This document shows positions 37,789 through 49,173 of a stretch of 64,000 bases of DNA, one piece after another (position 1 is the stretch's first letter; every line of letters begins with the position of its first letter). The notes beneath the pieces are model-generated. The model saw only the letters and a list, made by a program, of their open reading frames with translations. It had not been told where the DNA came from and did no database searches. Origin of the DNA: Alligator mississippiensis (lineage: Eukaryota > Chordata > Crocodylia > Alligatoridae); the NCBI RefSeq assembly GCF_030867095.1, contig NC_081835.1:16934501-16998500 (forward strand), read 5' to 3'. Made by a program: the position numbers and the translations under genes.

Positions 37789-38229
37789 CTGTCAGGGGAA
37801 GGAGAATATATGCAAGCAGATGAATGAATCAATAGGAAGACTGAGCATTGAACAACCTCATAATGAAGGGGGGCATTTCTACACAATTCCTCACGGTTAC
37901 CCAGCACTCTCAAGAAACCCACACAGTCTACAGTCTCTTCATCTCCGTGTACAATCTCTAATGGGTTCTTCTTCTGTCCTCATGTAATTTTCCCAAATTT
38001 TGGGTGTCAATAAAACTCTCATTCTCTTTGCTGAGATGGCAGGTTCACAACTAGGTTATCACAAGATTCACAACTATCAGGTGAACAGAAAGTAAAAGAG
38101 CCCATAAGTGCCAACTGGTTAGAGAGTACCCAAGCAGCTTTGCTCAGACAGAAGTACTCAAAGATATATTCCAAGGAAACACTTTCTAAAGATGTCATAG
38201 GGGGATGGGGGTCTCATGCTATGTGATGG

Positions 38230-38500
38230 TGAGAGGATTATATTGTACCTGTAATACTGTATTCAGTTCTGAACATCTTGTTATGAGATAAACATTGAGA
38301 AATTGGAGAATGTTCAACAAAACCAGGTAGAGGGCTGGCAGGACCAAAGAATGAGGAAAGATTACAAGAAGGAGGTATGTAGTGCTAAGGTGGAATGTGA
38401 TAACACCCCATAAAATATTTGATGGAGTAAACATTGGAATGGAAGAGAAATTATTTACTGGTGCAAGAGGGTAGAGTTACTGCAAAGTTTTTCCTGTGTC
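38230..38500 (+). mobile_element. possible CR1 fragment, very degraded
   Basis: The order of ACTGTATTCAGTTCTG, AGAAATTGGAGAATGTTC and a later GAGGAAAGATTACAAG resembles the pre-terminal CR1 region on the + strand. Divergence is high, so the assignment is tentative. Confidence 0.35.
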
Positions 38501-38801
38501 TATTCACTTGACTATTTAGAGAAGTTTATGTCCCTTCCTGAGAATATTTTTGTGCTCACCTTTTGCTGTTACAAACATTTCCAGAAAGAATGGATTTTAA
38601 ATAATTATGCTAGGATATTTCCAGAAACGTGTAAAAACCTTGAAATCCAAGTATTTGCACCAGAAATATCTCCCTGAATACCGTGTTTTTCCAGTCAGGG
38701 AATGCATGTATACTAGGAAGTCTGGTTCTTCTTTTACTCTAATTTCATACTTCAGGATATTGAGGGGGATGAGGATGATGATCCACAGGTTTCCATTACA
38801 A

Positions 38802-39126
38802 CAGAGGTATCAAACTCACCCGGCCCCATGGGCCAGATGACTGCTGGTCCATGGGCTGGACTGAACCCACAGACTACCCCACATTCTGGTGCGCTGTGGC
38901 CACTGCAGAGCTGTGCTGCATGGCCTTGGAGTGGCTACTGTGTGCAATACAGTCCTGGAGCTGCATGCAGAAGGGCTGTGCTGCACATGGCAGCTGCTCC
39001 ACCACTCAGCAAGCATTGCAGGGGATCATTCAGCACATCCTGTAGGCTGCCCATGGGTTATTCCAAGAGCCACAGTTAGAATAGGGCTGCGGATGATATG
39101 GCTGCCCCATATGATCGACACCCCTA
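38802..39126. mobile_element. hAT-type non-autonomous element
   Basis: Left end CAGAGGTATCAAACTCA and right end GATCGACACCCCTAC form an imperfect terminal inverted repeat of the hAT kind, around a GC-rich interior with GGGCC near each end. The flanks CATTACAA and TTTACAGG are only partly alike, so the target duplication is eroded. Confidence 0.55.
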
Positions 39127-40108
39127 CTTTACAGGTAGCTGTTTAGGTTTCTGTAGTGTCCGAGTATGTGCCAAATCTTTTATATGCCAGCAGACATAAG
39201 GGGATATTTTACATAAGGACTTCCAGAATCTCTGCCTATGGGTCTTGCAAAGGAAGACAATTACTTAGGAAGAGTGCATCTCTATCAGGAAGTTGCCTGA
39301 TATCAAGCCTTGGGGAAGGTAAGCTCACAGGTGACTATCAGAGTAGTGGTTGCAGATCAGAAGCGTGCACATCACAAAACGGATCCTTAGCAGCCGAGCA
39401 GGAAGTGCAAAGAAGCCAAGTACTGAAGACTGCCCTCCCTTCACATGCATCTTTGAGTAGGCCAAGTTCTGCAGTTGCTCAGTCACAACTCAGACCCACT
39501 GCATGCGACACACAGAGGGGAGCTGCAGTTTTCATTTTGACTGGAGTGTGACTCTAATCTGATCCTTACTCTCCCCCCTGATGTAAGTAATATTTCTCCA
39601 TGGACTTTTCTGCAAGTCAGACTTTGTATTTGAACTTCCAGTTCCTTCCACCTCATTATGGGCAACCTGGGATCAGAAGAAGAACGTTATAAAAAACAGT
39701 TACCTTAACATTTTCCTCCATCCCAACCCCAACTCTCTGCACCAATTTGCTCCCTGCTCCTCAGGTTGCTAATCCTCTCACACTAGATATTTCATGTAGC
39801 TAGCAAAGAGACCAGCCTGCAACTGATGCCACTGCTCCTCTCTGGCCAGCTGGCAGATTTGCTGCTGCACAGAGCGGTTGGCTGCCTCCTCACGGAAGAA
39901 TGAACACAGACTTCAGGGTATGCATTTCTCTCTCAAAAGTCAGCACCAGGAAACCTCAGAGGGCTGCATTACATAGCATATTATGTGGTGCCTCACTGGA
40001 CCAGCAGCCATGTATATTCCAAACCTTACTACCTAATTACAAATTAAAGAGATACAAATACAGAAAGAATTAATTAAATACTTTGCAGGGGATGAGGTCC
40101 TTTTAGTA

Positions 40109-40297
40109 CAGAGGGGGCCAACCTTTTAGGCTGAAGTGACACAAATTAAGCTTTTCTCCAGCCCAATCTGCTGCTGTGCTCTCTGCTCCCTGCCATATCT
40201 GTCATCAGGCTTCTTGTTCCCTCCCCAATCTGACACATGCTATACAGAGACTGCCCGTGCCACTGGTGGCAGGTGTCGTACAGGTTGGCCAACCCTG
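40109..40297. mobile_element. hAT-type non-autonomous element with 8-bp target-site duplication
   Basis: The ends are CAGAGGGGGCCAACC and GGTTGGCCAACCCTG. The flanks are both TTTTAGTA (40101-40108 and 40298-40305), a perfect 8-bp duplication. There is no coding capacity. Its right half and right flank are repeated near 46.9 kb (see the local duplication). Confidence 0.88.
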
Positions 40298-40581
40298 TTT
40301 TAGTATTCAGGGTTCGCCTTATAGGTGGTGAGACTCTCCTCTCCAGACACAGGCATCAACCTAAGCACAATGTACTTCACAGAGACCACGCAGTAGTGGG
40401 GAGAAGTACTGAGAAGAAGAAAGGAAGAGGAAAAAGGTTTGTTCTTATTAATTGATTGTAAAAACAACACACTAGCCTTCCCCAGTTTTTCCAGCTTTTC
40501 TGGAAAAGTCCAGAACCCAAATCCGAGAACTAGTGACTCCTGGAGTTTGGGAAAATACTACTGGATCTAGCTACAAGCCAT
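40243..40581 (+). repeat. local duplication, copy A
   Basis: From within the hAT element rightwards this stretch matches 46,876-47,489: the hAT right half, TTTTAGTATTCAGGG, GGTGGTGAGA, AGGCATCAACCT, TACTTCACAGAGACCAC, TTGTTCTTATTAATTGATTG, CCCCAGTTTTTCCA and GAACTAGTGACTCC. Copy A lacks the MITE and the extra roughly 90 bases that copy B has, so it gives the empty-site state. Confidence 0.8.
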
Positions 40582-40843
40582 GTATGTTGGGTCCATGTCC
40601 TTTTTGAGCAGGTGTAAGATTTTTGAAGACACCATGTTTATGATGTGTAGAAAACGACCTTAAAAGACTATTAATTTGTCTAAGTTTAGGGCACTGAAGT
40701 TAGAAACTGCTAGAATTAAGCTGGTCCAGGCAACATTACTTTGGCTTCATAGTGGGTATGCATTATATTATGGACTTCAGTTAAATACTCACATACTATG
40801 TTTTTCCTGCCTCATTCAATACACAGGATGGATGATACTCACT

Positions 40844-41432
40844 AAATACATCTACACGGGACACTTTACTGCACGTTAGACTAATGTTCAGTAAAGCATC
40901 ACCGTCTACATGTGCACATACAATTACTACACAGTATATTAGTCTAGTGTGCCATTTTCTAGTACTTGTAGATACAGGTACTAGAAAAACACTGCATTAA
41001 CTAATGCGCTGTATTGCACACGTAGACGCTGACCGGGAGCAATTTGCTACCAGTCAGCCTAGGCAGCAGGGGGCTGCAGGGGGTGGCGAGAGCTGCCCTG
41101 GCTCAGTGGGATGCTGCTTCCCTACCTTGTGCAGATTGGGTCCCGATCTCCATGGGGCAGGGAGGCAGCTGCCTGCTCAGCTGGGACAGCTCCACATCCC
41201 CCACTCCCCCATTTGGGGCCAACCCGATCTGCCCCCGCCTGGGATGCAGCTGCCCACTGAGCTGGGACAGCTTCTCCCACCCTCCAGAGCTCGGGGCTAA
41301 GTCCTGCACCCAGGGGGAGCCTGGAGCTCACCCTGGCTGCTGCAGGGGGGTAGAGCAGGGCAGAACCAGCCCTGGACTGGGAATTTTCTGTGCAGAAAAT
41401 TAGGCACATTAATTGCACGTGTAGAAGCAGCT
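40844..41432. mobile_element. ACT-flanked MITE with GC-rich core
   Basis: The ends AAATACATCTACACGGG and, inverted, AGCTGCTTCTACACGTG match in the CTACACG block. Both sides carry ACT (40841-40843 and 41433-41435). The arms contain TGCATTAACTAATGCGC and GCACATTAATTGCACG. The interior, about 41,030-41,390, is GC-rich and differs from the cores of the other copies. Confidence 0.6.
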
Positions 41433-42029
41433 ACTGTTATTCCAATAGAGAGGAGTAAGGAGAGGATTCTGCATGGGATTTGTCTTTGGTGTGGAGGAAG
41501 CAAGTTCTTAGTATGGAAGAAGCAAGTCCTTGTTCAGGAAACGGGAAGGTAAGTTCATTTATTTGGTTACCTGTTTCTTGATATTAGGCTTGGTTGTAAT
41601 TGCTAGTGTTTAGGTTCTGTAATTTTACTGCCATCTGTTGTTTTTAGACTGCTTGGTGGTTGTGTTGTAAGTTGGATAGAGGTGGGCATGAGAGAGGGTT
41701 CCTGTCATTGATCATGGCTAATGAGCCATTATAACTGCTAAGCCTAAACACAGAGGCAGGAGCCACCTAGCCAAAAGGCTTAGAAAGGAGAGCAGCTGGT
41801 GACCAGCAGAGCCAGTGAACAGAAAACAATTTGCATAAAATTTTTTACAGGGTGTTTGGAGAGCGAGGGCATTTTCCATTTTTTCTTTAAGGGTAGAGAC
41901 CATGAAGAGAAGACATTAATGGAACAGCAGTGCAGGAGATGCTAAGAATGGAGGAAGCACTAAAGATGGCTAAATGCTGAAGTTTCAGGATATACCTTAT
42001 TTTTGACTGGGTACCTGTGGGATGTTATA

Positions 42030-42609
42030 CAGGCAGTCCTTGGACTTACGACACAATTGGTCCCTGAAAACGGTGTTTTAAGTCAAAACTTTGTAACTCA
42101 GAACTGATTTTCCCATAGGAAACAATGTTATAAATGGGGGATTGGTTCCTGGACCAAGGCCTGATACCCTGTTTTCATCAAAAATAACCCAGAATTTTGT
42201 ACTCAATTAATTATAGATGAGTAGTAGAGCTACATTAATGTATTTCTATTGTAAATAGCAATCATATTGATTTGGAAGGACTTCTTTGAGGTGACTTTGC
42301 TGGACTTTTTGAAGGGCTCTTGGTTGGACTTTTTAAAGGGTTCTTGGCTCGAGTCTTCTCAGGAGTCTTGGCTGCAGGTTTTTCTGGAGTCTTGGCTGCT
42401 ATCTCAAAGAAAGTGTCCAAGGAAGTTTGGACAGATGTTCTCCAGGGAGATGGGTGACATGGCAAATTGTTCACTGTCATGGCATCACATCAGATCAAGC
42501 ATTATAGAGTTGGACCTGACATCAGAAAGTCAAAACAGGGTGTCAATTTAGAAACGTTGTAAGTGTGAAACATTGTAACTCGAAACATTGTAAGTCGAGT
42601 ATATGCCTG
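42030..42609 (-). mobile_element. Tigger/pogo-like element with remnant transposase tail, copy 1
   Basis: The left end CAGGCAGTCCTTGGACTTA is preceded by TA, and the right end ATATGCCTG is followed by TA, a TA target-site duplication of the Tc1/mariner-pogo type. The - strand at 42,262-42,480 carries a remnant frame containing SLDTFFE followed by AKTPEK repeats and KSPTKSPSKSPAKSP, ending in stop. It resembles the C-terminal tail of a transposase, not a host gene, because the same tail recurs in the second copy. The rest of the transposase is missing. Sister copy: 50,252-50,828. Confidence 0.75.
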
Positions 42610-43959
42610 TATATGCAAGAAGTGTCATGTGAAGGTCTGAGTGCTAGAGATGCACCTGGAAATGATTGTGGAGTTCAGGCAAGGATTTTAAAGACATTTT
42701 GGAAGAAAGGGGGCTACAGAGATTACTCAGTGTTTGCAGACCCTGCCGAAGAGGAGAACCTGGATGGTAAACAAGTAGACAAAAAGGGTGATTCATAGAA
42801 GCTGCTACAAAGAAAAAGCAAAGGAAAAAACTGGCTAATGGAGAAGAAATTAAGTCGAGGAACAGGTTTGCTCACTGGAGAATGAGGAGGAGAAACAGAC
42901 GGATTCAGAAGATGGGTAGCATAGACAAAAAGAATAACTATCCCAACAAAAGGAAGGAACAAGGCTGATATTTAGGAGATTATGAGACAGGATGATTTCC
43001 AGTCAGAAGGAGGAACTGGTCATTCACAGCAGTGCCAGGAAGAAGCAGGTCTGTGTGAGCCTTTCTTCCTTTTCATGTCCTTTTGACAAGGTATGTAGCA
43101 GAGTTTGCAGTTTTGTTGGAATCTAACAGGCCTGTGTCATGAACACTTCTGCTATGGCCAGAAAACTTGTGACCTCTGGGCTGTCAACCATGTGCCTTAG
43201 CGCCCATGGTTTCTGTGACTGGCAACTACATTTTAAGAAGACTCAACAGACATCTCACCAGAGCAGGCTCAAGCAACGGGAAGGTACGTGGTCTGTTGGG
43301 AGCAAGTATGTGGACATAAGGCTGCAAAGGATCTCAAAAGGCATGAGGAAGAATCCATTGATCATTCATGCCGAGACACATGACACTATAGATTTCCCTG
43401 GGAATAGATCAAGAATAAGTGCACTAAGCTAGGAAAAAGTGGAGGCACAAGTGATCTTCTCTAGAGCTTTTATGACTCCCAAGAGGGGATGATGAAGGCA
43501 AAACAAGATGATTAAAGATCAATAAATGGTTCAAGGGTTGATGATATGAGGAAGGCTTAGGAATATTTGACCATTGGGAGGCATGTCAGAGAAGAGGACT
43601 CTCTGACAGATGGAGTCACTGGATACCAGCTTTTTTGGACTAAGACTGGCAGGACTAAGACGACTAATAAGTAGAGCTTTCATCTAAACTACATTAGCAT
43701 GTGAGCTTCCAGGCCTGGTAGCAAGGACTTTCAATAAAACTCTAAAGTCCACATTGTTACTATAGGATTAGAGAAGAGCACATTAGAAGAAAAGGACAGA
43801 GGAAGAGAATGACCTGGTGTATCACCAGTAATCACTCACAGGAAAACTATGAACAAGCAGCAGTGAAAAAGGTAAAGGCCATCCTAGCAGCTAAGGTACT
43901 TGATGGAGTGATAAGGAAATATTAATGTCATTGGAAAAGACCCTGATGAAACTGTATAT

Positions 43960-44410
43960 AGAATTCTCAGTACATCTCTCATCCTTGATCAAGAGAGAGA
44001 AGTTTATATTAGAACAGATACAAGGAAGGGCTATGAGGGTGACCAGGAAAACGGCGGATCTACCTTATAAGAGGAGATGAAAAGAGCTTGGTTTATTTAG
44101 CTTTACCAAACAAAGGCCAAAAGATAGTATGATAACTCTAAAAATACATCAAGGAAATAAAAATCAGGAAGGGAAAATGACTAAGGTAAAGGATAACATT
44201 AGAACAAGAACAAATGGACGTAAACTAGCAATGAATTTATTTATGCTGAAAAATAGAAGATTTTTAACCATAATAGGAGTCAGTTGCTGTGAACAACCAT
44301 CCACTGGGAGTAACACTTCTGAAGCTCCTTCAGCATATGATGTTGAGGACAAAGGAGGTCTCATCCAGTCCTGTTCTCTAATATTTCTTTTTATTCCCAT
44401 TGTCTAGTGT
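43960..44410 (+). mobile_element. CR1 LINE fragment
   Basis: GGGCTATGAGGGTGACCAGG, GAGATGAAAAGAGCTTGG and later AATAGAAGATTTTTAACC followed by AACAACCATCCACTGGG follow the CR1 3' region order on the + strand. The frame is broken. A hAT element follows immediately. Confidence 0.65.
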
Positions 44411-44438
44411 GTGGCCTTATGCACTACTTACCATATAC

Positions 44439-44625
44439 CAGGGGTGGGCAAAATGTGGCCCGAGGGCTGGATGCGGCCCGCCAGGCCATTCTATCTGGCC
44501 CACAGGACCCCTAAAAAATTTAGAAAATTAATATTTATCTGCCCTGGGCTGCCTGTCATGCGGCCCTCGATGGCTTGCCAACACTCAGTAAGTGGCCCTC
44601 TGCCCAAACTAATTGCCCACCCCTG
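44439..44625. mobile_element. hAT-type element with perfect 8-bp target-site duplication
   Basis: The ends CAGGGGTGGGCAAA and TTGCCCACCCCTG are inverted repeats. CCATATAC flanks both sides (44431-44438 and 44626-44633). The 187-bp element contains the GTGGCCCGAGGGCTGGATGC block typical of this kind of short hAT element. It is non-coding. Confidence 0.9.
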
Positions 44626-45164
44626 CCATATACCATTCATACCATTTGCTGGCTACAAAATTTCTTATTTCCTTATGGGCTTTCCTAGGATGCCCATTAC
44701 TGTGATATCTGAGGGCTTCATAAATTTAAATCATTTTATCTTCACAATGTCTCTATGAAGTAAGGTATTATAAGTATTATTCTTCCCATTTTACAAATGG
44801 GGAACATGGGCATTAATGTCAATAGTGTATGTTAGTTGGTGGTGCCCAGTTTAAGATACCAGAGGCCCAATTGTTCAGAGGATTTAGTACTGTTCAGCAC
44901 TTTCTTTGTTCAGCATGCAGCTCTCCCTGACTTCAGATACAGAAGCGAATGCTTAGTGCATCTGTCAGTCTGCCGCCAGGTAATTCAAGTGAGGGACCCA
45001 GAATGGCTGCATGTGGGTAGGTCAATTCAGGGAGGCTGTGGCAGCAGCAGGGGTAGAACCTGGTTTACCAAGGGTGGTACTGGCTCAGAATATTTCATCC
45101 CAAACAGTTAAAGTCTGACAGTTATAAGCGACTGAAATGTAAAATAATTTTATAATGGATCCTC

Positions 45165-45375
45165 ACATTGCAGCAGAAGAAATTTGGGTTAGAGATTTGG
45201 AAGAATCTTCTCACTATGAGGATGGTCAAACATTGGAATAGGCTCTCCGGAGAAATGGCTGACCATATCTTGAGCAGGATGGTTTAAGTCAAGAATGATC
45301 TTACCTCAAGCAGGAGGTTGGATTAGATGACCTCATGAGGTCCTGTTCATGCCTACTTTTCTATGATTCTATATA
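45165..45375 (+). mobile_element. CR1 LINE 3' end
   Basis: GGTCAAACATTGGAATAGGC, GAGGTTGGATTAGATGACC, TCATGAGGTCC and a terminal TATGATTCTAT octamer-type tail identify the CR1 3' end on the + strand. It is truncated at the 5' side. Confidence 0.85.
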
Positions 45376-46875
45376 AACCCAAGCATCCTATACATCTCTG
45401 ATTTCTGTGATTCTTTGATTCCTGAGCCCCAGCCATACGTATCTGATGTTAACAGATCAAATGATTAATAAAGCATTCAAAGCAGTCTTTAAAAGAAAGA
45501 ACTCTCTGAATGGTTGGAATGCTTAAAAAGCAGAACGTGCGTCATCTTTCCATTTGGCTTCACAGAATACCTCACTCCTTTTGTTTTCCCCGTGTCCAGT
45601 TGGGCGCCTTTATCCCGTGTCCTTTCAGTAATTGTTGTTGTTGTTGTTGCTGCTGCCACTACTTCTCCTTGGCTACTGTCAGTATGTTTTGGGTTGTTTT
45701 TCCTACTGAAGGACGGTTAAGTCTGGAAGCCTTCCAGAACTAAGCAAGTGTTGCTGATTTGCAGAAAATGTTTGTCTTCAGGCTGTGTATTTGCTTTGTA
45801 TTGTCACCAGAGCTGTTTTGGATGCAGCAGTCTAAAATGACATGCGCAACAAGTTGCTAACGTGCTTCTTGGAAGGGGACTCTTCACGGGTTGTTGTAGC
45901 AGCTCTCAGTGACTCATCTACCCCTTTGCTGTCTCCTGTTTGATGACATCAAATGCAGCATTGGGGTACATACAATCACGTATGTTCTTTACTCCCAGAA
46001 GAAGACTTGCAGAAATATCATATATCTGTGATTTGTGATAAGAACTTCAATATTTGGCCCTAAGAGGAAAATGTTATGACTTTCTTCAAGCATTTTGTGT
46101 GGTTAAATAAAAAGACTATTTCAATGTTTTTGACCTTGCAGAGTCCCAGGATGATGCAGGGGATTAGTAATGAATTAGGGCGCCTTCCACATATAGGGTA
46201 ATTGTCTTAATCCTTATTAGTTTGGGAATGATTGAAAGCCGTTAAAGTCGCTATTACAGTTATATGTTAGTCTAGTGAAATAAGTTCTTGGTCTTAGCCC
46301 CCATTACAAAAATCTCTAACAGCTGGTTGCCTTTGCTGTAAATCAGAATTGAGGGACCAACACAGGGGTAGATGCCAATAACTAGTTTAGCCCTGAAGAA
46401 GAGCACTTGGTGCCTGAAAATGTGTCCAACAGCTCTCCTGATTATACAGCTGGCCCAATACAAGGTATCACAACAAATCCTTGCTTACTGTACATGTCCT
46501 GAACTATCCTGGTTACAACAGCACTCCAGCCCCAATACTCCAGCCCCACAATACTGAATTTTGCAGTAGCGCTGCTTGTGCTGTTCCTGTTGTTTTCTTA
46601 TTGCTTTCTCTCTCAGTACATTTTCTGTGTGTTTTAAGACAGGCTGGACTCTCACTTTTGCCTTCTGTAGCACCAAGCATATTGTCAGAACGTAACAAGT
46701 AGCTTATAAATAAGAGCTGCTGAGTTGACAAAGAGCTTGAAGAAAATAGGGCATTACAGTTCACAGCTTGCTGGCATGGAGCTGCTCACCAGGTGCTGAT
46801 AATTGCTCCAGGAATGGATAGTGGATATCCTATTATTTCAAGGGAGGAAGAGAAGGGAGGCCCAGTGTATCAGCA

Positions 46876-47489
46876 GAGACTGCCCATGCCACTTGTGGCA
46901 GGTGTGGCACAGGTTGGCCACCCTGTTTTAGTATTCAGGGTTTGCCTTACAGGTGGTGAGATTCTCCTCTCCAGGCACAGGCATCAACCTGAACACAGTG
47001 TTTGGGCACGTCTACATGTGACACTGCGATGACTTAGTATCAGTGGGCACAAACTATGACGCTGATGCTACATTGCTGTAGCAATGAGCTAAGTCACCTT
47101 AGGTCATTGCTATGGCAACTTAGCATCTAAAAATAACCGTGCACTGCCAGAACGGCTAAGGCAAATACTAAGTGACTGTGCCGTACCAAATGTGCATTCA
47201 GGGGCATGTGTAGACATGCCCTGTACTTCACAGAGACCACAGGGTAGTGGGGGAGTACTGAGAAGAGGAAATGAGGAGGAAAAAGATTTGTTCTTATTAA
47301 TTGATTGTAAACAGATCCAAACTGTTCCCAAAACAGCCACTGGTCTTATCCAAAAGTCTGGATCTGATCACCACTGAGCTTTGGATTTAAACTTCCCCAG
47401 TTTTTCCAAGAAAAATCCAGAACACCAATCCTAGAACTAGTCACTCCTAGAGTTTGGGAAAGGTCTAGTGGATTGATATGCAAACCATC
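46876..47489 (+). repeat. local duplication, copy B, interrupted by a MITE
   Basis: This stretch matches 40,243-40,581, starting inside the hAT element at AGAGACTGCCC. The match continues across the hAT right end and its flank TTTTAGTATTCAGGG. Copy B contains the 47,004-47,221 MITE where copy A has none, plus about 90 extra bases near 47,310-47,390. The two copies diverge after CAAACCAT/CAAGCCAT. The shared hAT junction means the duplication came after that hAT insertion. Confidence 0.8.
47004..47221. mobile_element. MITE inserted in duplication copy B
   Basis: The ends GGGCACGTCTACATGTG and CATGTGTAGACATGCCC are good inverted repeats. TGT precedes (46999-47001, with two extra T) and follows (47222-47224). 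Duplication copy A reads straight through with a single TGT, so it is the empty site. The ends match the ACT-flanked MITE family in this window. Confidence 0.85.
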
Positions 47490-47711
47490 AGCAGGTAAAT
47501 GTTTTCACTTGAACTTCTGCAGGAGTTTGGGCCTTCTCAGACCAGCTGGTGAAGATCAGTTGGATGGTCTTAGTCTAGATTCTTTTGGACCACAGCACAA
47601 AACCAGCAAACAATTTTGCAGATTAGCTAGCTCTGCTGAGGAAAGGACTGGATTGCAGCAGGATAGATGGGAAGGATGTTTGGCAGGTCTTAACTTGGCT
47701 CCACTGGGCAC

Positions 47712-48535
47712 TAGGGCTGTGCAAAGCTTCAGTCTGATTCAATTTAGCAGCGATTCAGCTCGATTCAGTGGCCAAGTCTCCAAATCTGAACTGAATCTGA
47801 AGACCCTTTAATCTCTCTGAATTGAATCAGAACCCTATGAATCAATTTGGAGAGTTTCGGAAAGATTTGGAGATTCGGTATAGTCGGTATAGGCACAGCT
47901 TTAAATGATTTTTCTACATACCTCTAGGTAGCAGGCAGCTCTAGCCAGTAGGTGGCTCCATGGCACAATAGCGCATTGGACTTCTAGAGGGTGAGGGGAT
48001 TCAAAGGTTCTGGATTCGAGTCCTGGCAGAGTTGTGCTTTTCGCCTGCTGGGGTCACTTGATCCCAGCTGACTTCCTGCCTATGGTGGTGGGGGCTGTAC
48101 CCGATGATTTCATGAGGTCCCTTCCAGCCCCTAGTGTATATGAAATCTTTGAATGCTGCAATACTGGGGTGCATGGAGTGTCCCACAGGAGCATGGGGGA
48201 CTCCCCAGTGAGCTCGGCAGCAGACCCGGAAGTAGACCAGGAATAATTCTGGTCCACTTCCGGATTCACCACTAACCACGCGGAGGGTGCCCCGACACTC
48301 CATGTGCCCCAGCATTGCAGCATTCACAAGTCACACTGGTAGCTCGAGGTATGTAGAAAAAACATGTAAAGCTGTGTCTATGTCTGAATCACTGATTCTT
48401 CGAATCAGCATCAAATCTTCAGATTTGGATTTGGCTGAATCAAATCAGGGACAGTGATCCAAATCAATGAACTGAATCACTGTCCGTGATTTGGGCCAAA
48501 TACAAATCGAATGGGGCCCATTTTGCAAACCCCTA
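47712..48535. mobile_element. foldback hAT element with perfect 8-bp target-site duplication
   Basis: The ends TAGGGCTGTGCAAAG and TTTTGCAAACCCCTA are inverted repeats. The identical octamer CTGGGCAC flanks both sides (47704-47711 and 48536-48543) and is itself part of a MITE end. Long internal arms are also inverted: CACAGCTTT, TTTTTCTACATACCTC and GAATGCTGCAAT occur on both sides. The arms surround a central CCGGAAGTAGACCAG/CTGGTCCACTTCCGG palindrome. A tRNA-derived SINE sits in the left arm. No transposase is encoded. Confidence 0.85.
47954..48157 (+). mobile_element. tRNA-Arg-derived SINE with CR1-like 3' tail
   Basis: The head 47,954-48,033 aligns with intron-containing tRNA-Arg(UCU): GGCTCC start, GCGCATTGGACTTCTAG with the TCT anticodon at 47983-47985, a short intron-like insert, ATTCAAAGG and the B-box TGGATTCGAGTCC. 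The D loop lacks four bases and the acceptor stem is mispaired, so it is not a working tRNA. The body leads into TGAGGTCCCTTCCAGCCCCT near 48,114, the CR1 3' end, implying mobilisation by CR1 machinery. It lies in the left arm of the hAT element. Confidence 0.75.
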
Positions 48536-49010
48536 CTGGGCACATCTACACATTCATTAATGCATTTTAGGTAATGCACATTAAATCTAGTACCTTTATT
48601 GTGAGGCACTAAAAAAAACATGCATTAGCCTATTTTAATGTGCATTAGCTAAAGAGCATGTTTTTTGTGACATTTTAATGCACATTAAAATAAGCTAATA
48701 TGCATTAAAGTACACATGTGGATTTGCCCACTGACAGAACTCTTTGCTTTTACAGATCAGACACAGTGGGTTAGCACTAAAGTATATGGGATAATCTCTG
48801 TAATAAAGAAGCTTGACCATCATTTATTCAATAATGGGCCAGATTCTCCTGTCACTTACACTAATATATATTTAGCTAATTTCACTGACTATCAGAGAAT
48901 TAGTTGGGATTTACAATAGTTAGTCCAATCTTTGCAGCTATAAGTTCTTTAGTTGATCTGTGTTGATATTAACTAATGGCAATGATAAAAGTTGACATAT
49001 ATTCTAGGTA

Positions 49011-49173
49011 AGGGGTTTTCAACCACCTTGCATTTTCAGACCACTAAAAGTTTTTGAATGGAGGTGCAACCCCTTTGAATTGTAAATGTGGGTATTTGTG
49101 TACTTTTGCAGATCCCTTAGACATAGTCCCTGGACCCCCAGGAGCCCACAGACCACAGGCTGAAAACCACTGG
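49011..49173. mobile_element. hAT-type element with perfect 8-bp target-site duplication
   Basis: The left end AGGGGTTTTCAACC and the right end GGCTGAAAACCACTGG are imperfect inverted repeats. TCTAGGTA flanks both sides (49003-49010 and 49174-49181). It is short and non-coding. Confidence 0.85.

Larger units (their letters stand above)
47706..48729. mobile_element. ACT-flanked MITE split by a hAT insertion
   Basis: The left end GGGCAC is separated by the hAT element from the remainder (from 48,536), which reads CTGGGCACATCTACACATTC and runs to GATTTGCCC at 48,729. ACT flanks the whole unit (47703-47705 and 48730-48732). AT-rich arms carry many TGCATTA/TAATGCACATTAAA motifs. The pre-insertion element would be about 200 bp, similar to the 61.4 kb copy. 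Confidence 0.75.

Noticed and set aside
42262..42480. Linker histone or neurofilament gene fragment (KSP repeats)
   Set aside because: The same tail recurs in a second TA-flanked transposon copy, so it belongs to the element.
47954..48033. Functional tRNA-Arg(UCU) gene
   Set aside because: The D loop lacks bases, the acceptor stem is mispaired, and a CR1-like tail follows; better explained as a SINE.
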